Positions 10,757 through 21,971 of a stretch of DNA of 64,000 nucleotides are shown here, piece after piece. Every line of letters begins with the position of its first letter. Positions within the stretch are counted from its first letter, which is position 1. The stretch is from positions 2,675,001 through 2,739,000 of the forward strand of contig WAEK01000005.1 in NCBI GenBank assembly GCA_011634665.1, in the 5' to 3' direction. Made by a program: the position numbers and the translations under genes. The notes under the pieces are model-generated. The model saw only the letters and a list, made by a program, of their open reading frames with translations. It was not told where the DNA came from and ran no database searches. The DNA comes from Mortierella sp. BCC40632. Its lineage: Eukaryota > Mortierellomycota > Mortierellomycetes > Mortierellales > Mortierellaceae.

Positions 10757-11744
10757 ATGAGCGCCATCTCCTCCAACAACACTCATCACGCTCCTATCTC
10801 AATGTTCCGCTCCGTCTCCGAGTCATCGGCCTCGTCCGTCGCAGCCATCAACCCTTCGACGACTGCACGGCTTCAGCGATTGCCGACTCCTCCCCGCTCA
10901 CCCGGATTGGCTCCCCTCGGAAGACAGCTGACATTGATTGAGCCACCCATGACCAAGGGCATCCGGTTCCTGATCCTCGACTGCCCTACGGACTCGACCT
11001 TGCCATTCTATCTGGCAGAACTCAAGCGCAACAACGTGACGGATGTTGTCCGCTGCTGCGAGCCCACCTATCGCGCCGAGACACTTCAGGCCGAGGGAAT
11101 CACTGTCCACGACTGGCCCTTCCGTGATGGAGCCGTGGTAAGTTCTAACTCTACACCATCGTGTACCTTCCCCTCATTTTTTTTTTTTATTTTTTTATTT
11201 TCGAGATGGAGATGGCGGAGAAGATGTGGACACAAGGGGCGTAGAAGAAGGGGAGGAGGAGGAGGGAGTGAAGGAGAGAAGGGTGAGAGGTGGATAGGGC
11301 CATACACTCTTCCCATGCGATACTTTCTACCCCCTTTGTCTGCTGCTGACTCGATCAAATTGTCTGGAGTGGGAGAAAAGAGAGAGAGAGAGAGAGAGCC
11401 TTGTCAGCCATGCAGTGCAGAGAGAAAGAGAGAAAGAGATACGGAAGTGCATTGCATTGGTACCGACGGATATTGGTCTGCGACAGGAAGTAGCCCCCTT
11501 GTGTTCATTTCCCCGAATGCAATATTTTGTTGCCAAAAAAAAAAAAAAAAAAAAAGTGGTATCTATTCTGTCCCAAAATCCCCTGCTCTCGCTTCCCTTC
11601 GCCCTCCATCTTCGCCCTTTCTCTCTCGCTCTCTCTCTCGCTCCCCCCTCTCTTCTCCTGCATACCTTGTGCCCATGCATGTTTGATTACCTTTGTTGTC
11701 GTCGTTGTTTCCGTCCCATCATCAGCACACACACACACACACAC

Positions 11745-11797
<53 letters not shown>

Positions 11798-12621
11798 CAA
11801 CAGAATTCCGCTATGATCACAGACCACGGGGAAGATAGGGGGAGGCGGATCGGCCGTGCAAATGTGATTCCTATGGATAGACAGGACAAGACAGGACAGG
11901 ACAGGATACAGGACAGTGGCAACCCTAAAAATTGATATCAACATTCATGCACTCGCACCCTCTGTTTTCTCTCTCTCTCTCTCTCTCCCTTGATGATCAG
12001 CGAAAAAAAAAAGTGGAGAGAAAGGGGGGCTCGTGTCTCTTGTTCCTGGAGTGTGTGACTAAAAAAAAAAAAAAACTCAGCAACTGATACTGATGGAATT
12101 CATGTCTCGTTTTTCATGTCTTTGCCACTGAATCTCTCTTGTCTCTCGCTCTTTTTTTTTTTGTCTCGTGACCTTCCCCCCCTTCTCTTCGCCATCCACA
12201 GCCTCCGATCAACATCATCAAGAACTGGCTTCAGTTGGTCGATGCGCGTCTTGTTCGTCGCGCACGCAGCTCCTCTCCCTCCGCCAGCGAGGAGGACGAG
12301 GAGACCGCTCCCGCCCCACCTACCGTTGCTGTTCACTGCGTCGCCGGCCTCGGTCGTGCTCCCATCCTGGTCGCCATTGCCATGATTGAGCTTGGCATGG
12401 CCAACCTGGACACGGTCGAGTTTATCCGTCGTCGTCGTCGTGGCTGCTTCAACAGCAATCAGATCCAGTACATTGATGGTTACAAGCGTGGCAAGATCCT
12501 GAAGCATGCCCTTGGCAGTGGTTCAGGTCCCAATGGAGCCCATGGTTCTGGATCCAGCGTTGCCTCGACCACAAGCGGTCTGAAGAGTGGATTGAGCAAG
12601 ATGTTCCGGCTCAAGGGTTGA
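10757..12621 (+). CDS. PRL-type (PTP4A) protein tyrosine phosphatase
   Basis: Two exons, 10757-11137 and 12202-12621, joined in phase 0 (FRDGAV-PPINIIK), give 266 residues. The core matches the PTP4A/PRL family: KGIRFLILDCPT at the domain start, the WPFRDG loop with the general-acid Asp at about 124, and the P-loop HCVAGLGRAP with catalytic Cys about 173 and Arg about 179. PRLs act at membranes in growth signalling and, in animals, bind CNNM magnesium transporters. Unusual points: a 65-residue Ser/Pro-rich N-terminal extension, an acidic insert before the P-loop, a Gly/Ser tail, and a C-terminus MFRLKG with no CAAX prenylation box, so membrane attachment would have to differ. The 1064-base intron is full of microsatellites. 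The start codon follows an A-rich leader. Confidence 0.93.
11749..11790. repeat. GA microsatellite inside the phosphatase intron
   Basis: Perfect (AG)n run directly preceded by an (AC)n run (about 11726-11744) in the intron of the PRL-type phosphatase gene. Confidence 0.9.
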
Positions 12622-14541
12622 CTCTCTGTAGTTGGAATGGATACTCTTAAGGGTGTTGAAGAAGGAAGAGAAGAAGAGATCCTAGTTGAAGAAGAAGAAG
12701 AAGAAGACGAAGAATGTGTTGAAACCAAGGAAGAGAAACGATTCGAATCAATGCTGATGACCAGGACGATGTGGATGAAGGAACAAGATGAAAATGAACA
12801 AGCAGGAAAAAAGAAAAAAGTGGAGATGCAAGACTGGAAATCATGGAGAGCGAGGCGAGTACAGGAATCAGACGAATATGAAGAAGATGAAAAAGAAGAA
12901 AAAGAAAAAGAAAAAGAAGATGGAGCGACCAAGAAGCAGTGGGGTCGAATGAACGACGATTTGAAGAAGGAGCACAGCATTTCTCAGGAGGGTCATTTAA
13001 GGAATAAGAAGCAAAGTAGAAGCCATGACAATACTTGTTTTGGAGCGACAACAAAGATCTCTCGGGACAAGCACTCGACAGTATGGTTGTTGCAACCATG
13101 GCGTGACTCTACATTTTTGAACAGCCAGTGGATGACAGTGGATAGACATTTTGAGACGCGATTAAAGAGATTGCTGCATGGACGAATATGAAAAAGAAAA
13201 AAAAAAAGAAAGAAAGAAAAAAGTGCGACAGTTTCATTATTGTTCCCAAAGAGGAAGGTTGTTTTATTTCCGTTTGTCTTGTGGAGAATGTCGTGTGTCC
13301 CACTCTGAGTGTGGAAGAAAAAAAGAGAAAAACTGAGGAAAGAGGTTCGATTCCTGGTGCATAGCGAGCGAGGAGGTGAGCAAAGAAAAGAACAAGAGAG
13401 GTGCAAAAAATGAAAGAGAAAGGAACACATGGGTGTGCGTGGCATCTACGTAAGCGTGAGGAGTACAATGTACATCTGGGGAGAGAGAGAGAGAGAAAAC
13501 AGCGGCGAGTGAACAAAAAGAGACAGACAAAGTGAGGATGCATGAAAATGGCACGAGATGGCGCCTTTTCGAGTGGATGACAATGGTTCGTTGAAGAATA
13601 TGGTACATGAACACAAGTCGGTGCTCTGTGCATGGCTACAGGGTGGAGTCTTAGCCTGGAAACTCCGTCTCGGGCGCTTATCGCCCTTTAGGTGTCTTCC
13701 AAAGGAAACTCGCTCCATTTCCCAAGCTTTCAACATCTCTAATGGGATGTTTAGGCCTTAGTCCGAGGAGCTATTGACAGCTGACAAATACAACGAGAGA
13801 ACAGGCTGGGTCCGAGCATGGGAGAGGTTCTTCTCACAGGGCAAGAAAGGGATAGGCGTACGCATGAGAAAGTGACAGAGAGGGAAAGAGAGATGGAGAA
13901 TCGGGATGGTAATGCGTGGGGTGGGATTCGTGCTTGCGCACTTTTTTTTTTCTTTCCAAAAAGGTGAGTACAACGGCACAGAGACAGTCTAAATAAGGTT
14001 GGCCAAGTACCCCGAAGAAGGAAAGGAGCGATGCACCTGCCCAAAAGCGTAGCCCAAAGCGGACGGAAAACAGGGTATCTTGAGGTTGGATAGACAAATC
14101 CTTGCCCAGGGGCTCGCCATCATCATCCCGCTGAGACTGACCCAGCTTGATCCTGTCCAGCTTTGGACTGTCTGCCCAGCGGCGCTGCTGTGTCGCTAGA
14201 AAGTGCAACCGCGCCGCATGTTCTGCCCTGTAGTATATAAACCGCGTTCTGTCCGTCCACCACCGCTGTCTCCTCTTTTTCTTTTTTTTTTATTTTTCGC
14301 TTGTGTTCACCATCCTTGCCTTGTTTTCTCTCTCTCACTTGCTCTTCTCTCCTCTCCTTGCCCGACTAGCACTCTTTCTCTAGCCGTTAGTCGCCCTCTC
14401 CTTCGTGCTTTCAGTCCCCCTTTCCTTTCCTCTCTGCATTCACACTCTCCCTCCCACCCCTTCCTCCTCCCTCCCACGCCAGAAGGGTTTCGCCTTCAGG
14501 CGCAGTGCTCTTTCGAACCACATCCTCGCCACACTCATCCA
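12622..14541. other. Intergenic region between phosphatase and OPT transporter genes
   Basis: The first 580 bases are purine-rich (GAA/AAG), probably the phosphatase 3' UTR; the 184-codon Glu/Lys-rich ORF there (12637-13191) starts 15 bases after the stop and looks like composition, not a gene. The rest is GA-rich up to 13540, then unique sequence, then a TATA box (14234) and a pyrimidine-rich leader to 14541. Confidence 0.5.
14234..14241 (+). promoter_or_regulatory. TATA box of the OPT transporter gene
   Basis: TATATAAA about 300 bases before the OPT start codon, followed by a CT-rich stretch of about 200 bases that would form the leader. Sequence-based inference. Confidence 0.5.
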
Positions 14542-16970
14542 ATGTCGACTCTACAAGATTCAAAAGAGTTCGAGTATGCTCTACCACAGCAGCCGCTGCC
14601 AGCAGACAGGCCTACTCAAGTCCAAGAGGACTATCCATACCAGGACCTGCCACACTTTACGGTAATTTTCCCCTCCTCCCTGAGTGTCGTTGTCTCTAGA
14701 AGGCGAGTTAGACAGTTGGTCTCTGAAACTCTTGTTAATAAAAGATATGGAACTAACACGCCGACTCTTTTGCTTCATGCTAGTGGCGAGCCGTGATTGT
14801 CGGTATCTTGATCGGAACACTTCTGTGTTTCACCAACATGTACTTTGGACTCCAGACAGGATGGATCTCCATGATGTCACTCCAGTCTTCCCTTCTCGGC
14901 TTTGCTCTCTTCAAAGCTGCAAAGCACTATCTCAAAGTTCCCTTTGGCCCTGCAGAAAATATTGTCCTCCAGTCTGTCGCCGTTGCCACGGGTACCATGC
15001 CGCTTGCTGCAGGATTCGTCGGTATCATTCCTGCCCTTCAAATGATGACTGTGGAGGACAACCCTGCGGGAGGTCCCTTTTTCCTCTCCACAGGAAATAT
15101 GATCCTATGGAGTCTTGCAATCGCTTTCTTTGGTGTCTTTATCGCGGTCCCATTACGGAAACAGGTCATTGTCAAGGAAAAGCTTCCTTTCCCCTCCGGA
15201 ACAGCGACGGCACAGATGATCGGTGTTTTGCATAACACTCCATTAGTCACCCGGACACCACTCCGGACCGTGGCTGGAGCCTCCACAGCGACCAACGGAC
15301 GATCCTCGACTGGTGGAGATGGACTCGAAAACGACCTTCGTCAACGACGGCCTGGACGCCCATCCTCCAAGCATGAGCTTGACGACCTCGATGAGAATGA
15401 AGGGAAAATTGAAATCAAGGGTGAGAATGGTGAACATTTTACTCTTGACCATTCGTTTTTGAGTGATGACAGTTGGCGCCTCAACATGACCGCCCTTGGC
15501 ATCGCATTTGCGGTATCGGCTCTGTATACTCTTCTCTCGTACTTTTTCCCGGTCGTGGCCGCGGTTCCGATCTTTGACTGGCTCTCGGGAATGACGGTAT
15601 CGATTGGAGGCACCTGGCAGTGGTACTTGACTCCGTCTCTCAGTTATGTCGGTCAGGGTATCATCATGGGTTTCCCCACGACCGCTTCCATGTTATTGGG
15701 TTGTATTGTTGGTTGGGGAATCCTTTCACCCGTGGTCACCAAGAAAGGTTGGGTCAAGGGTCCAGTAGGTAGTTCGACATCAGGCGCTCGAGGTTGGATT
15801 CTTTGGATTTCTTTGGGTGTCATGATCGCCGAGGCTCTGGTCTCACTTCTGGGTGTCATTGTCCTCTCCATCGTCGTCCATGTCCGTCGTCGTTTCCGTG
15901 CCAAGCGTCGAGAGGAACGAAGGGCGGCCTTGGCTGCAGCAGCAGAGACTGGTACTGCCTCTCAGGATGCGGCAAGTCTTTTGGATGAAGACGATGAAGA
16001 CGATGAGGATGCACCTGAGGACCAATTGGTCCCACTCTCTGTTTGGGCCATCGGCTTGATCCTCTCGAGCGCACTTTGTCTGCTCTTGATCTGGGTTGTG
16101 TTCCGGGACCAGCATATGCCCGTCTATGCAACTTTGTTGGCTGTCGTCCTTGGCTGTTTGTTGTCTGTACTGGGTGTTCGAGCGCTAGGTTCGACAGATT
16201 TGAACCCAGTCAGTGGTATTGGCAAAGTCTCGCAGTTCATCTTTGCAGGCGTCGTTCCAGGAGGCATTGTCGCCAACTTGATCGCAGGAGGCATTGCTGA
16301 GGCTGGAGCTCAACAGGCAGGTGATTTGATGCAGGATCTCAAGACAGGGCATCTCCTGGCAGCATCACCCAAGGCTCAATTCTATGCTCAATTGATCGGG
16401 TCACTTGCCTCGGTCTTTATCTCGACGGGTGTGTACAAGTTGTACTCGAGTGCATACGAATTGCCAGGACCTCAGTTTGCAGTACCGACAGCCAAGGTGT
16501 GGTTGGATTTGGCTCGGTTGGTGAATGGACATTCGTTGCCCTACAACACGGCGCCGTTTATCTGGGGATTTGCAGCCTTTTTCGCCGTGCTTACGTTGAT
16601 CACGGTCATCTTTTCGGACGCAGCTTTTCTCCGATCCAGATCTGGACGAGGAGCAAGTCGACCACGATGGGTTGGATGGATCCCCTCGGGAATTGCGTTT
16701 GCAATCGGAATGTACAACCTACCCAACTTTACGCTAGCGCGGTTTGTTGGAGGTGTGGTTTCGATGTGGTGGGATTGGCATTATCGTCGATATGGTCAGG
16801 ATCCCAACGCGAGGTTTGCACGATTGGGACGAGTTTTCCTGATTATTATCGCATCTGGCTTTGTGTTGGGTGAAGGCACATTCTCAATTGTGAACTTGAT
16901 TCTCAAGACAGCGGGAGTTCACTCGACTTCGTGTGTTGGGTGCTATGTGAGCATGTGCAGCTGCAACTAA
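14542..16970 (+). CDS. OPT-family oligopeptide / metal-chelate transporter
   Basis: Integral membrane transporter of the oligopeptide transporter (OPT) superfamily, which imports small peptides or metal-siderophore complexes with protons. Exons 14542-14661 and 14784-16970 join in phase 0 (PHFT-WRAVIVG) to give 768 residues. The first helix region with TNMYFGLQTGWISMMS, the GTATAQMIGVLHNTP loop and the C-terminal LGEGTFSIVNLILK motif are typical. Many hydrophobic segments of membrane-span length are present. A charged loop near residues 185-230 and an acidic run (DEDDEDDEDAPED) near residue 410 are cytosolic-type inserts. It ends CVGCYVSMCSCN; a Cys-rich end is normal in this branch. Substrate cannot be told from sequence. 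Confidence 0.93.
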
Positions 16971-17354
16971 AGAGGGAAGAGAGAGAGAGAAAAAGAGAGA
17001 GAGACAGGGGTGAAAGGAATGAGCATGACAGAGACACAACATAGAATGGCAGATACCAATTATTCAACGCTTGCTTGACTACCATAGCCTATAGCCTCGC
17101 CCTCTTTGTAGAGTACCTAGTCTTTTTTTTTTGTATCATTCCTTTCTCGAGATGGTCTTGGTCTTAATACAGAGTTTTTAATTTTTTTAATGGCCAACCT
17201 GTCTTCTTGTGATTCTGGGACTACGGGTGGCTTTGAGCAAGGAGCACAATAGGCTTTTTTTTTTTTTTTTTTTTTTTTGTGCTTCACTTCTTAATCGCCT
17301 TCTGGGACTTTGACAATCACTTCTACATCTCTACCTTGGAGCAAAGCATCAGAA
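16971..17354. other. Short intergenic region OPT to TRM6
   Basis: A purine-rich 3' UTR for the transporter is followed by T-rich DNA with a T24 tract (17255-17278) 77 bases before the TRM6 start. No gene seen. Confidence 0.6.
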
Positions 17355-19500
17355 ATGGAGTCGACCATCGCGAATAATCCAGACATCATCAATGCGGGCG
17401 AAAATGTCTTTATCAGGATGCCCAGTGACAATGTCAAATGTGTCTTGCTAAAGCCAAACACGTAAGGGAATAAAAAAAAAAAAAGAAAGAAAGAAAGAAA
17501 AGAAAGGGATCTCGGATCGACATCTCTTTTACACACCATCTCGAGAGGGAGTCAACGATGGTCAACTCTTTGACTCAGCATGAGAGGGGAGGGAGGTACT
17601 AACAGCTAGAGTGCAGAGACAGCAGGAAAGAGGAACAAATCGACAGCAGATCAAGAGTGGGGAGTGCTGGACAGAAGGAACACACTACGGAGATCAGATG
17701 CTGGGATCCATTACGGAGAGAAGCAATAGTCGTGTCCTACTATGGATCTAGTAACGTCAGCGCCTATTCACTCACCCACTCATTCTCTATTTTACAGGAC
17801 AATCTCACTCGGAAAGTTTGGTAGTTTCAAGGTGAACGATATTATTGGCAAGGCCTGGGGAAACACATACGAAATTTATGATCGGGACAACAAGATCCGA
17901 ACCTATATGCCAGACGAGATGAACGAAGTTGAGGAGACGGAAAACAACAACCGAGAGACTATCGACGATTCATCTTCACAAAAGCTGTCTGTTGCAGAGA
18001 TCAAGGCCTTGAAGAGCGAAGGTCTCCGAGGAGAATTGACTGGAGAGGTAAAGGATCACTCGGACTCCGGAAAAAAAAAAAAGAAAAAAGAAAAGATGAA
18101 TAGTCCACAAAAGCCTGGTCTAGTTTTTAACTCATTCTTCTTTTTCATTTCTTTTCCTTAAAACATTCTTTTCTCAGGAAATTATCAACAAGCTCAAGGA
18201 GAGCCACGCAGCCTTTGACAAAAAGACAGCCTACTCCCAAGCAAAGTACTTGCAAAAGAAGGGCAAAAAGTTTCACAGGATTTTTACACCTATCAAACCA
18301 ACGACCTATACCGTCAATGAATATTTCTACACCAAGAACCCAGCCAAAATTCGCGATATTCGTATGGACACACTTTCGCAGTTGCTTTCTTTCGCCAATA
18401 TTCACCCAGGATGCAATGTACTTGTTGTTGATGATACCCAAGGCATGGTTGTCTCGGCAATTGCGGAGCGCATGGGAGGTAAGAGCTATTTGATACGCAA
18501 AGGGGGAAAAGGAAATACGGCCTGGGGTATTTCTCAACATAAACTAACTTTTAGTTCACGGGATTGAAATCATTAGGCAAGGGAACAATCTTGGGACTGT
18601 ATGATGGAGATAACCCACATTACGATATTGTCAAGTACATGAACTTTAGTCAGGAAATCCAGGATACTATCAAGGTGTTGTCCTGGCTCCGTATTCATCG
18701 GTCCCCCGATGAGAGTAAGTCTCAATTGAAGATTGCTAGAGAAAGCAGCTTAGGAGCTCTCTTTCTCTCTTTTGCCCTTTCGGAACAGTAGGCCAAGCAT
18801 CTCTAACATTGAGACTTATCCAACCCTCTACAACTACTCACACTTCACTTTGCTGTTTAAAATAATAGAATCACCAGATGAGCTTCAGGATGTGACTCAG
18901 TTGACAGGAAAGGACTTGGAGGGCTACCACCGCCGACTCAAAGCATACACAATCGTGGAAGCATCGCGCAAGATCTTGTTCGAAGCTAAATTTGACGCGT
19001 TGGTGATCGCATCTCAGTACCAGCCCGAGTCGATTCTGGAGAAATTACTTCAATATGTGCAGGGTTCCCGTCCTGTAGTAGTCTATCATCCATCCAAGGA
19101 GGCCCTACTGGAGACTTCGACCTGGATGCGGAAATCAAATGATTTGTTGAACCCACAATTGACAGAGAGCTGGTTGAGAAAATCCCAGGTGTTGCCTGGT
19201 CGGACTCATCCAGAGATGTCCACTTGGGGAGGCGGAGGAGCACTTTTGTCAGCAACACGAGTCATTGATTTCCCAGTCCAGGCTGCATTGACCAAGCGGG
19301 AGCGATTGGCGATCGAGCGTCAGAATACAGAGGCCAAGAAGGCGAAACGGACACGGGAAGAGAGTGAGAGGGCAAGTGGTGATGCAGAGGCCAGTGGATC
19401 CACAACGACTCTGACCACCACTGGAGAGGAAATCACAACTACAGGAGAGAGTGTGGATGATGGAGATGAACGGGAGAGCAAGCGCTCCAAGCAAGAGTAG
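17355..19500 (+). CDS. TRM6: tRNA (adenine58-N1)-methyltransferase non-catalytic subunit TRM6
   Basis: TRM6 (GCD10 in yeast) pairs with catalytic TRM61 and is needed for tRNA binding; the complex makes m1A58, required for initiator tRNA stability, in the nucleus. Five exons, 17355-17461, 17798-18047, 18178-18478, 18577-18714 and 18869-19500, sum to 476 codons (475 residues, close to yeast GCD10). Diagnostic segments are ISLGKFGSFKVNDIIGKAWG, KYLQKKGKKFHRIFT, NVLVVDDTQGMVVSAIAERM and AKFDALVIASQY. The start was chosen because exon 1 supplies the N-terminal strand VFIRMPSDNVKCVLLKP. In exon 4 the acceptor at 18574-18576 was preferred over 18552-18554 because only it keeps frame (GGK-GTILGLYDG). 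The exon 4/5 joint repeats SPDE on both sides and is the least certain junction. The C-terminus is charged and basic. Confidence 0.93.
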
Positions 19501-20068
19501 TTCGGTGCTTTTTTAATATATATATATATTTTTTTTTTGCCGTTTTTTTTTTTCCCTATAAAGCCATTAAATCTAGAAAGCATCTGTCCCCTTCCCCAGT
19601 AACACTGTTCTCTCTCTCTCTCTCTCTTTTTTTTTTTTTTTTTTTTTTTAAAAAAAAGCCTACTGCATGAGAATTCAAGCGGTCTCAGCAGTTCAGGAGG
19701 TTAGGGAACAAGGTAAAGACCCATACAAGAGAATTGAAAGGAGAGAGGAGAGACACTGCGCCTCTTCCTTCTCCTGGCGGAAATGGATTCAAGTGAATCA
19801 AATCTTTCAGGGGGGGAAGGAGTGGAGGGCAGAGATATGTTTCTCAAGAGTGTTCAGCACTGACAAGGATGGCTCCCAGTGATCACTACAGAATAATCGT
19901 TCGGGGATTGATCAATGTCTGTCTGGTGTTCATTTGGGAAGGAGCGGAGGGTGGAAAGGAAGGGAATAGGCAAAGAGTGCCAAGAGCAATTTGAGGTGTA
20001 AGAGAGTGTAAGAGAGAATCTCTTTAATGGCTGAGCAGGGAAAGCTACAGACCCTTTTCTTCTTCTTT
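19501..20068. other. Intergenic region TRM6 to cysteine-rich protein 1
   Basis: It contains an AT repeat (about 19517-19528), a CT run and a T tract (about 19611-19649). The right part is the 3' end of the minus-strand secreted protein gene. No gene seen. Confidence 0.6.
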
Positions 20069-20326
20069 TTATGCCGGGAAGCAGTTACGGCCAATATGAT
20101 GAGTCGTGAAAGGAATAATTTCCTTGCAACGAGCTCGAACTTGCTTAGTGACTGAGCAACTTTCACCTCCCCATGTGCAACCAAGACCAACGGCTTCTCC
20201 ACTAAAGTCCTTGAAAAGGACCTCACAACAGGCTGGCTGACCTTGAGCACTGGTAGTCATCAAACAACCAACTGCTGCAAATGTGAATAGGAGGATCGCC
20301 TTGAATGACTTTTGGGCACAAATCAT
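20069..20326 (-). CDS. Small secreted cysteine-rich protein, copy 1
   Basis: An 85-residue protein that starts MICAQKSFKAILLFTFAAVG, a signal peptide with probable cleavage near SAQ-GQ. The mature part of about 58 residues has six Cys: an adjacent CC pair, then single Cys in GLGC, ESC, ARC and RNC, a pattern that could make three disulfides. It is a paralogue of the gene at 21108-21365: same length, same Cys positions, and shared QKSF, CC, GC, GG, QV-AR and C-terminal C blocks. I do not recognise the family; it is not a hydrophobin, which has eight Cys and two CC pairs. Such proteins are often secreted effectors or antimicrobials, but that is only analogy. A minus-strand TATA box (20621) and a possible 5' UTR intron donor (GTAAGC, 20554-20559) lie upstream. 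Confidence 0.75.
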   Translation of the reverse strand: MICAQKSFKAILLFTFAAVGCLMTTSAQGQPACCEVLFKDFSGEAVGLGCTWGGESCSVTKQVRARCKEIIPFTTHHIGRNCFPA

Positions 20327-21107
20327 GGTTGCAAGAGTGAGACTTGGGAGGATGGAATGAATTGGTCGAGTCTTGTAGAGTCGCTGGTAGGATGGAAATC
20401 CCGAAATATGGATTCTAATTTGATTTTACCAGAAACATGGCAATGAATGTAGAAACGAGTCAGGATGGAGAAGTAAAGCTTTGGAAAGGGGAAAGAGGAA
20501 TCGTCCCTGACTTTTGAGTGGGAGGGAAAACAGACTTGTTGGAGGGGAAAGTAGCTTACTTGTAGGTGTGTGAGAGAAGACGTTTTCTTGAAAAAAGAAA
20601 GAGTTTGAGAGTGTCCTTCTTATTTATATCTCTCTCCTTTCTTCTTCTTCAAAGCGAAAAGGACAAAAGGAATGCAGTTACCAATGAACTTGAACCCGAT
20701 CTTGGACCCCTTCCGAATCGAAACCCCTCAATAGACGGCTCAACTCGCCAAGGATATGGAGATGAACTAAAGATAGAAAATGCATGCCTTGGGACGTTTT
20801 TTTTTTTTTTTTTTTTTACAAAGGTTCTTGATTTGCCAGCCTCCTTCGATATTCGTTTTCTTTCCCCCTGTCTGCAGGGTGAATCCCAATTCACCAGCAC
20901 CCAGTGAAAGGTAGAGGCTACGAAAAAAAGAAAAAAGAAAAAAAAAAAAAGAACTCGGCTATTGCGTTCATGAAGAAACGCTAGTACTGGCATCGCAATC
21001 ACCGTTGTCGCGGCTAGATCGGTGTAGGAGGTGGTAGGGAGATCGAATACCTCATTGACAAGACGATCTCTTCTCCGTGGTTCTATATTAATCTCATACA
21101 TCTGGCC
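20327..21107. other. Promoter and spacer between the two cysteine-rich genes
   Basis: It holds the upstream region of copy 1 (TATA box 20621-20628, possible 5' UTR intron), a T tract near 20800-20818, an A-rich stretch near 20930-20950 and the 3' end of copy 2. No further gene seen. Confidence 0.55.
20621..20628 (-). promoter_or_regulatory. TATA box of cysteine-rich protein 1
   Basis: TATAAATA on the minus strand about 295 bases upstream of the ATG at 20326. The paralogue has a matching TATAAAT at 21610-21616. Between box and ATG a GTAAGC and a CTACCAG could bound a leader intron. Confidence 0.5.
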
Positions 21108-21365
21108 CTACTCTGCCTCACAGTCATGACCAACATTGAGAGGAGTAAGGATGTCGATATACCTGCATCGGGCTGCAACCTGCCCACTCATCTCGCAATC
21201 TATGCCACCTGGGATACATCCATGACCCTCTACAGTTCCGTCAGCTCCTTGGACAAGAATGGTACAACAGACAAATTGACGGTCTTGAGTACTTGAGATC
21301 ACCAAACAGTCGAATGCTGCAAGAATGAAAAGGACCACCCTGAATGACTTTTGGAGGCAACACAT
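21108..21365 (-). CDS. Small secreted cysteine-rich protein, copy 2
   Basis: The ATG at 21365 is chosen, not the longer frame from 21461, because it opens a signal peptide (MCCLQKSFRVVLFILAAFDC) and gives exactly 85 residues, equal to the neighbouring paralogue. The mature part keeps the six Cys of copy 1 (CC pair, HGC, DC, RC, DC) and the blocks G-x-GC, GG and QV-ARC, while other positions differ widely, so the duplication is not recent or is evolving fast. The sequence just before the ATG also resembles that of copy 1 (CCAAGTC blocks). A possible leader-intron donor GTAAGTC sits at 21541-21547 and a TATA box at 21610-21616. Function unknown. Confidence 0.75.
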   Translation of the reverse strand: MCCLQKSFRVVLFILAAFDCLVISSTQDRQFVCCTILVQGADGTVEGHGCIPGGIDCEMSGQVAARCRYIDILTPLNVGHDCEAE

Positions 21366-21765
21366 GATATGTGGAAGGGGGGACTTGGAAGGTTGGTCAG
21401 TGTCAGTGGTGCCTCGGAGGATGAGGTAGTCTGCTGAAGGATTTTGGTCTGCTTGATCCAAATTGGTAGGAGAAGAGTGACTACCGGATCAGAGAGGGGT
21501 TCATCATTGAGTGGAGAGAACAGACAAGTATGTGAGATATGACTTACTAGACAGAGTCTAGGGACTGGGAGAAAAAAAAGCCGTGGAAAAAGTTGAAGGT
21601 GTTCTGTGGATTTATATTTCTTTTCGTAGAAAAGAAAAGAAAAGCGGCAAGGGAATGGAATGCAGTGGCATTCAGGGGTGTCTTATGGATGGAGAGGAGG
21701 GTACTCGGAGAGTTTTCTGGACAGCAAATCTCAAGAAAGAAAGGCTAGTGCGGGATATTTTGCGA

Positions 21766-21799
<34 letters not shown>

Positions 21800-21939
21800 G
21801 TTTCGAGGCAGCTGAGGATCGAAAACAGCGCTTTGATAAAGTTTTCCATCCATCCTTATTGTCGGTTCATTATCCTCTTACCATTAGAGAAAAATTTCCA
21901 AGTGTACTAGCGCCCCCCGAAAGGCTCCAAGGAGATGAC

Positions 21940-21971
<32 letters not shown>

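Noticed and set aside
12637..13191. 184-codon Glu/Lys-rich ORF after the phosphatase
   Set aside because: It starts 15 bases after the stop codon in purine-rich 3' UTR-like DNA and has no domain; composition explains it.
13340..13375. tRNA B-box-like GGTTCGATTCC
   Set aside because: The flanking bases do not pair into a T arm, and no A box or acceptor stem is found upstream.
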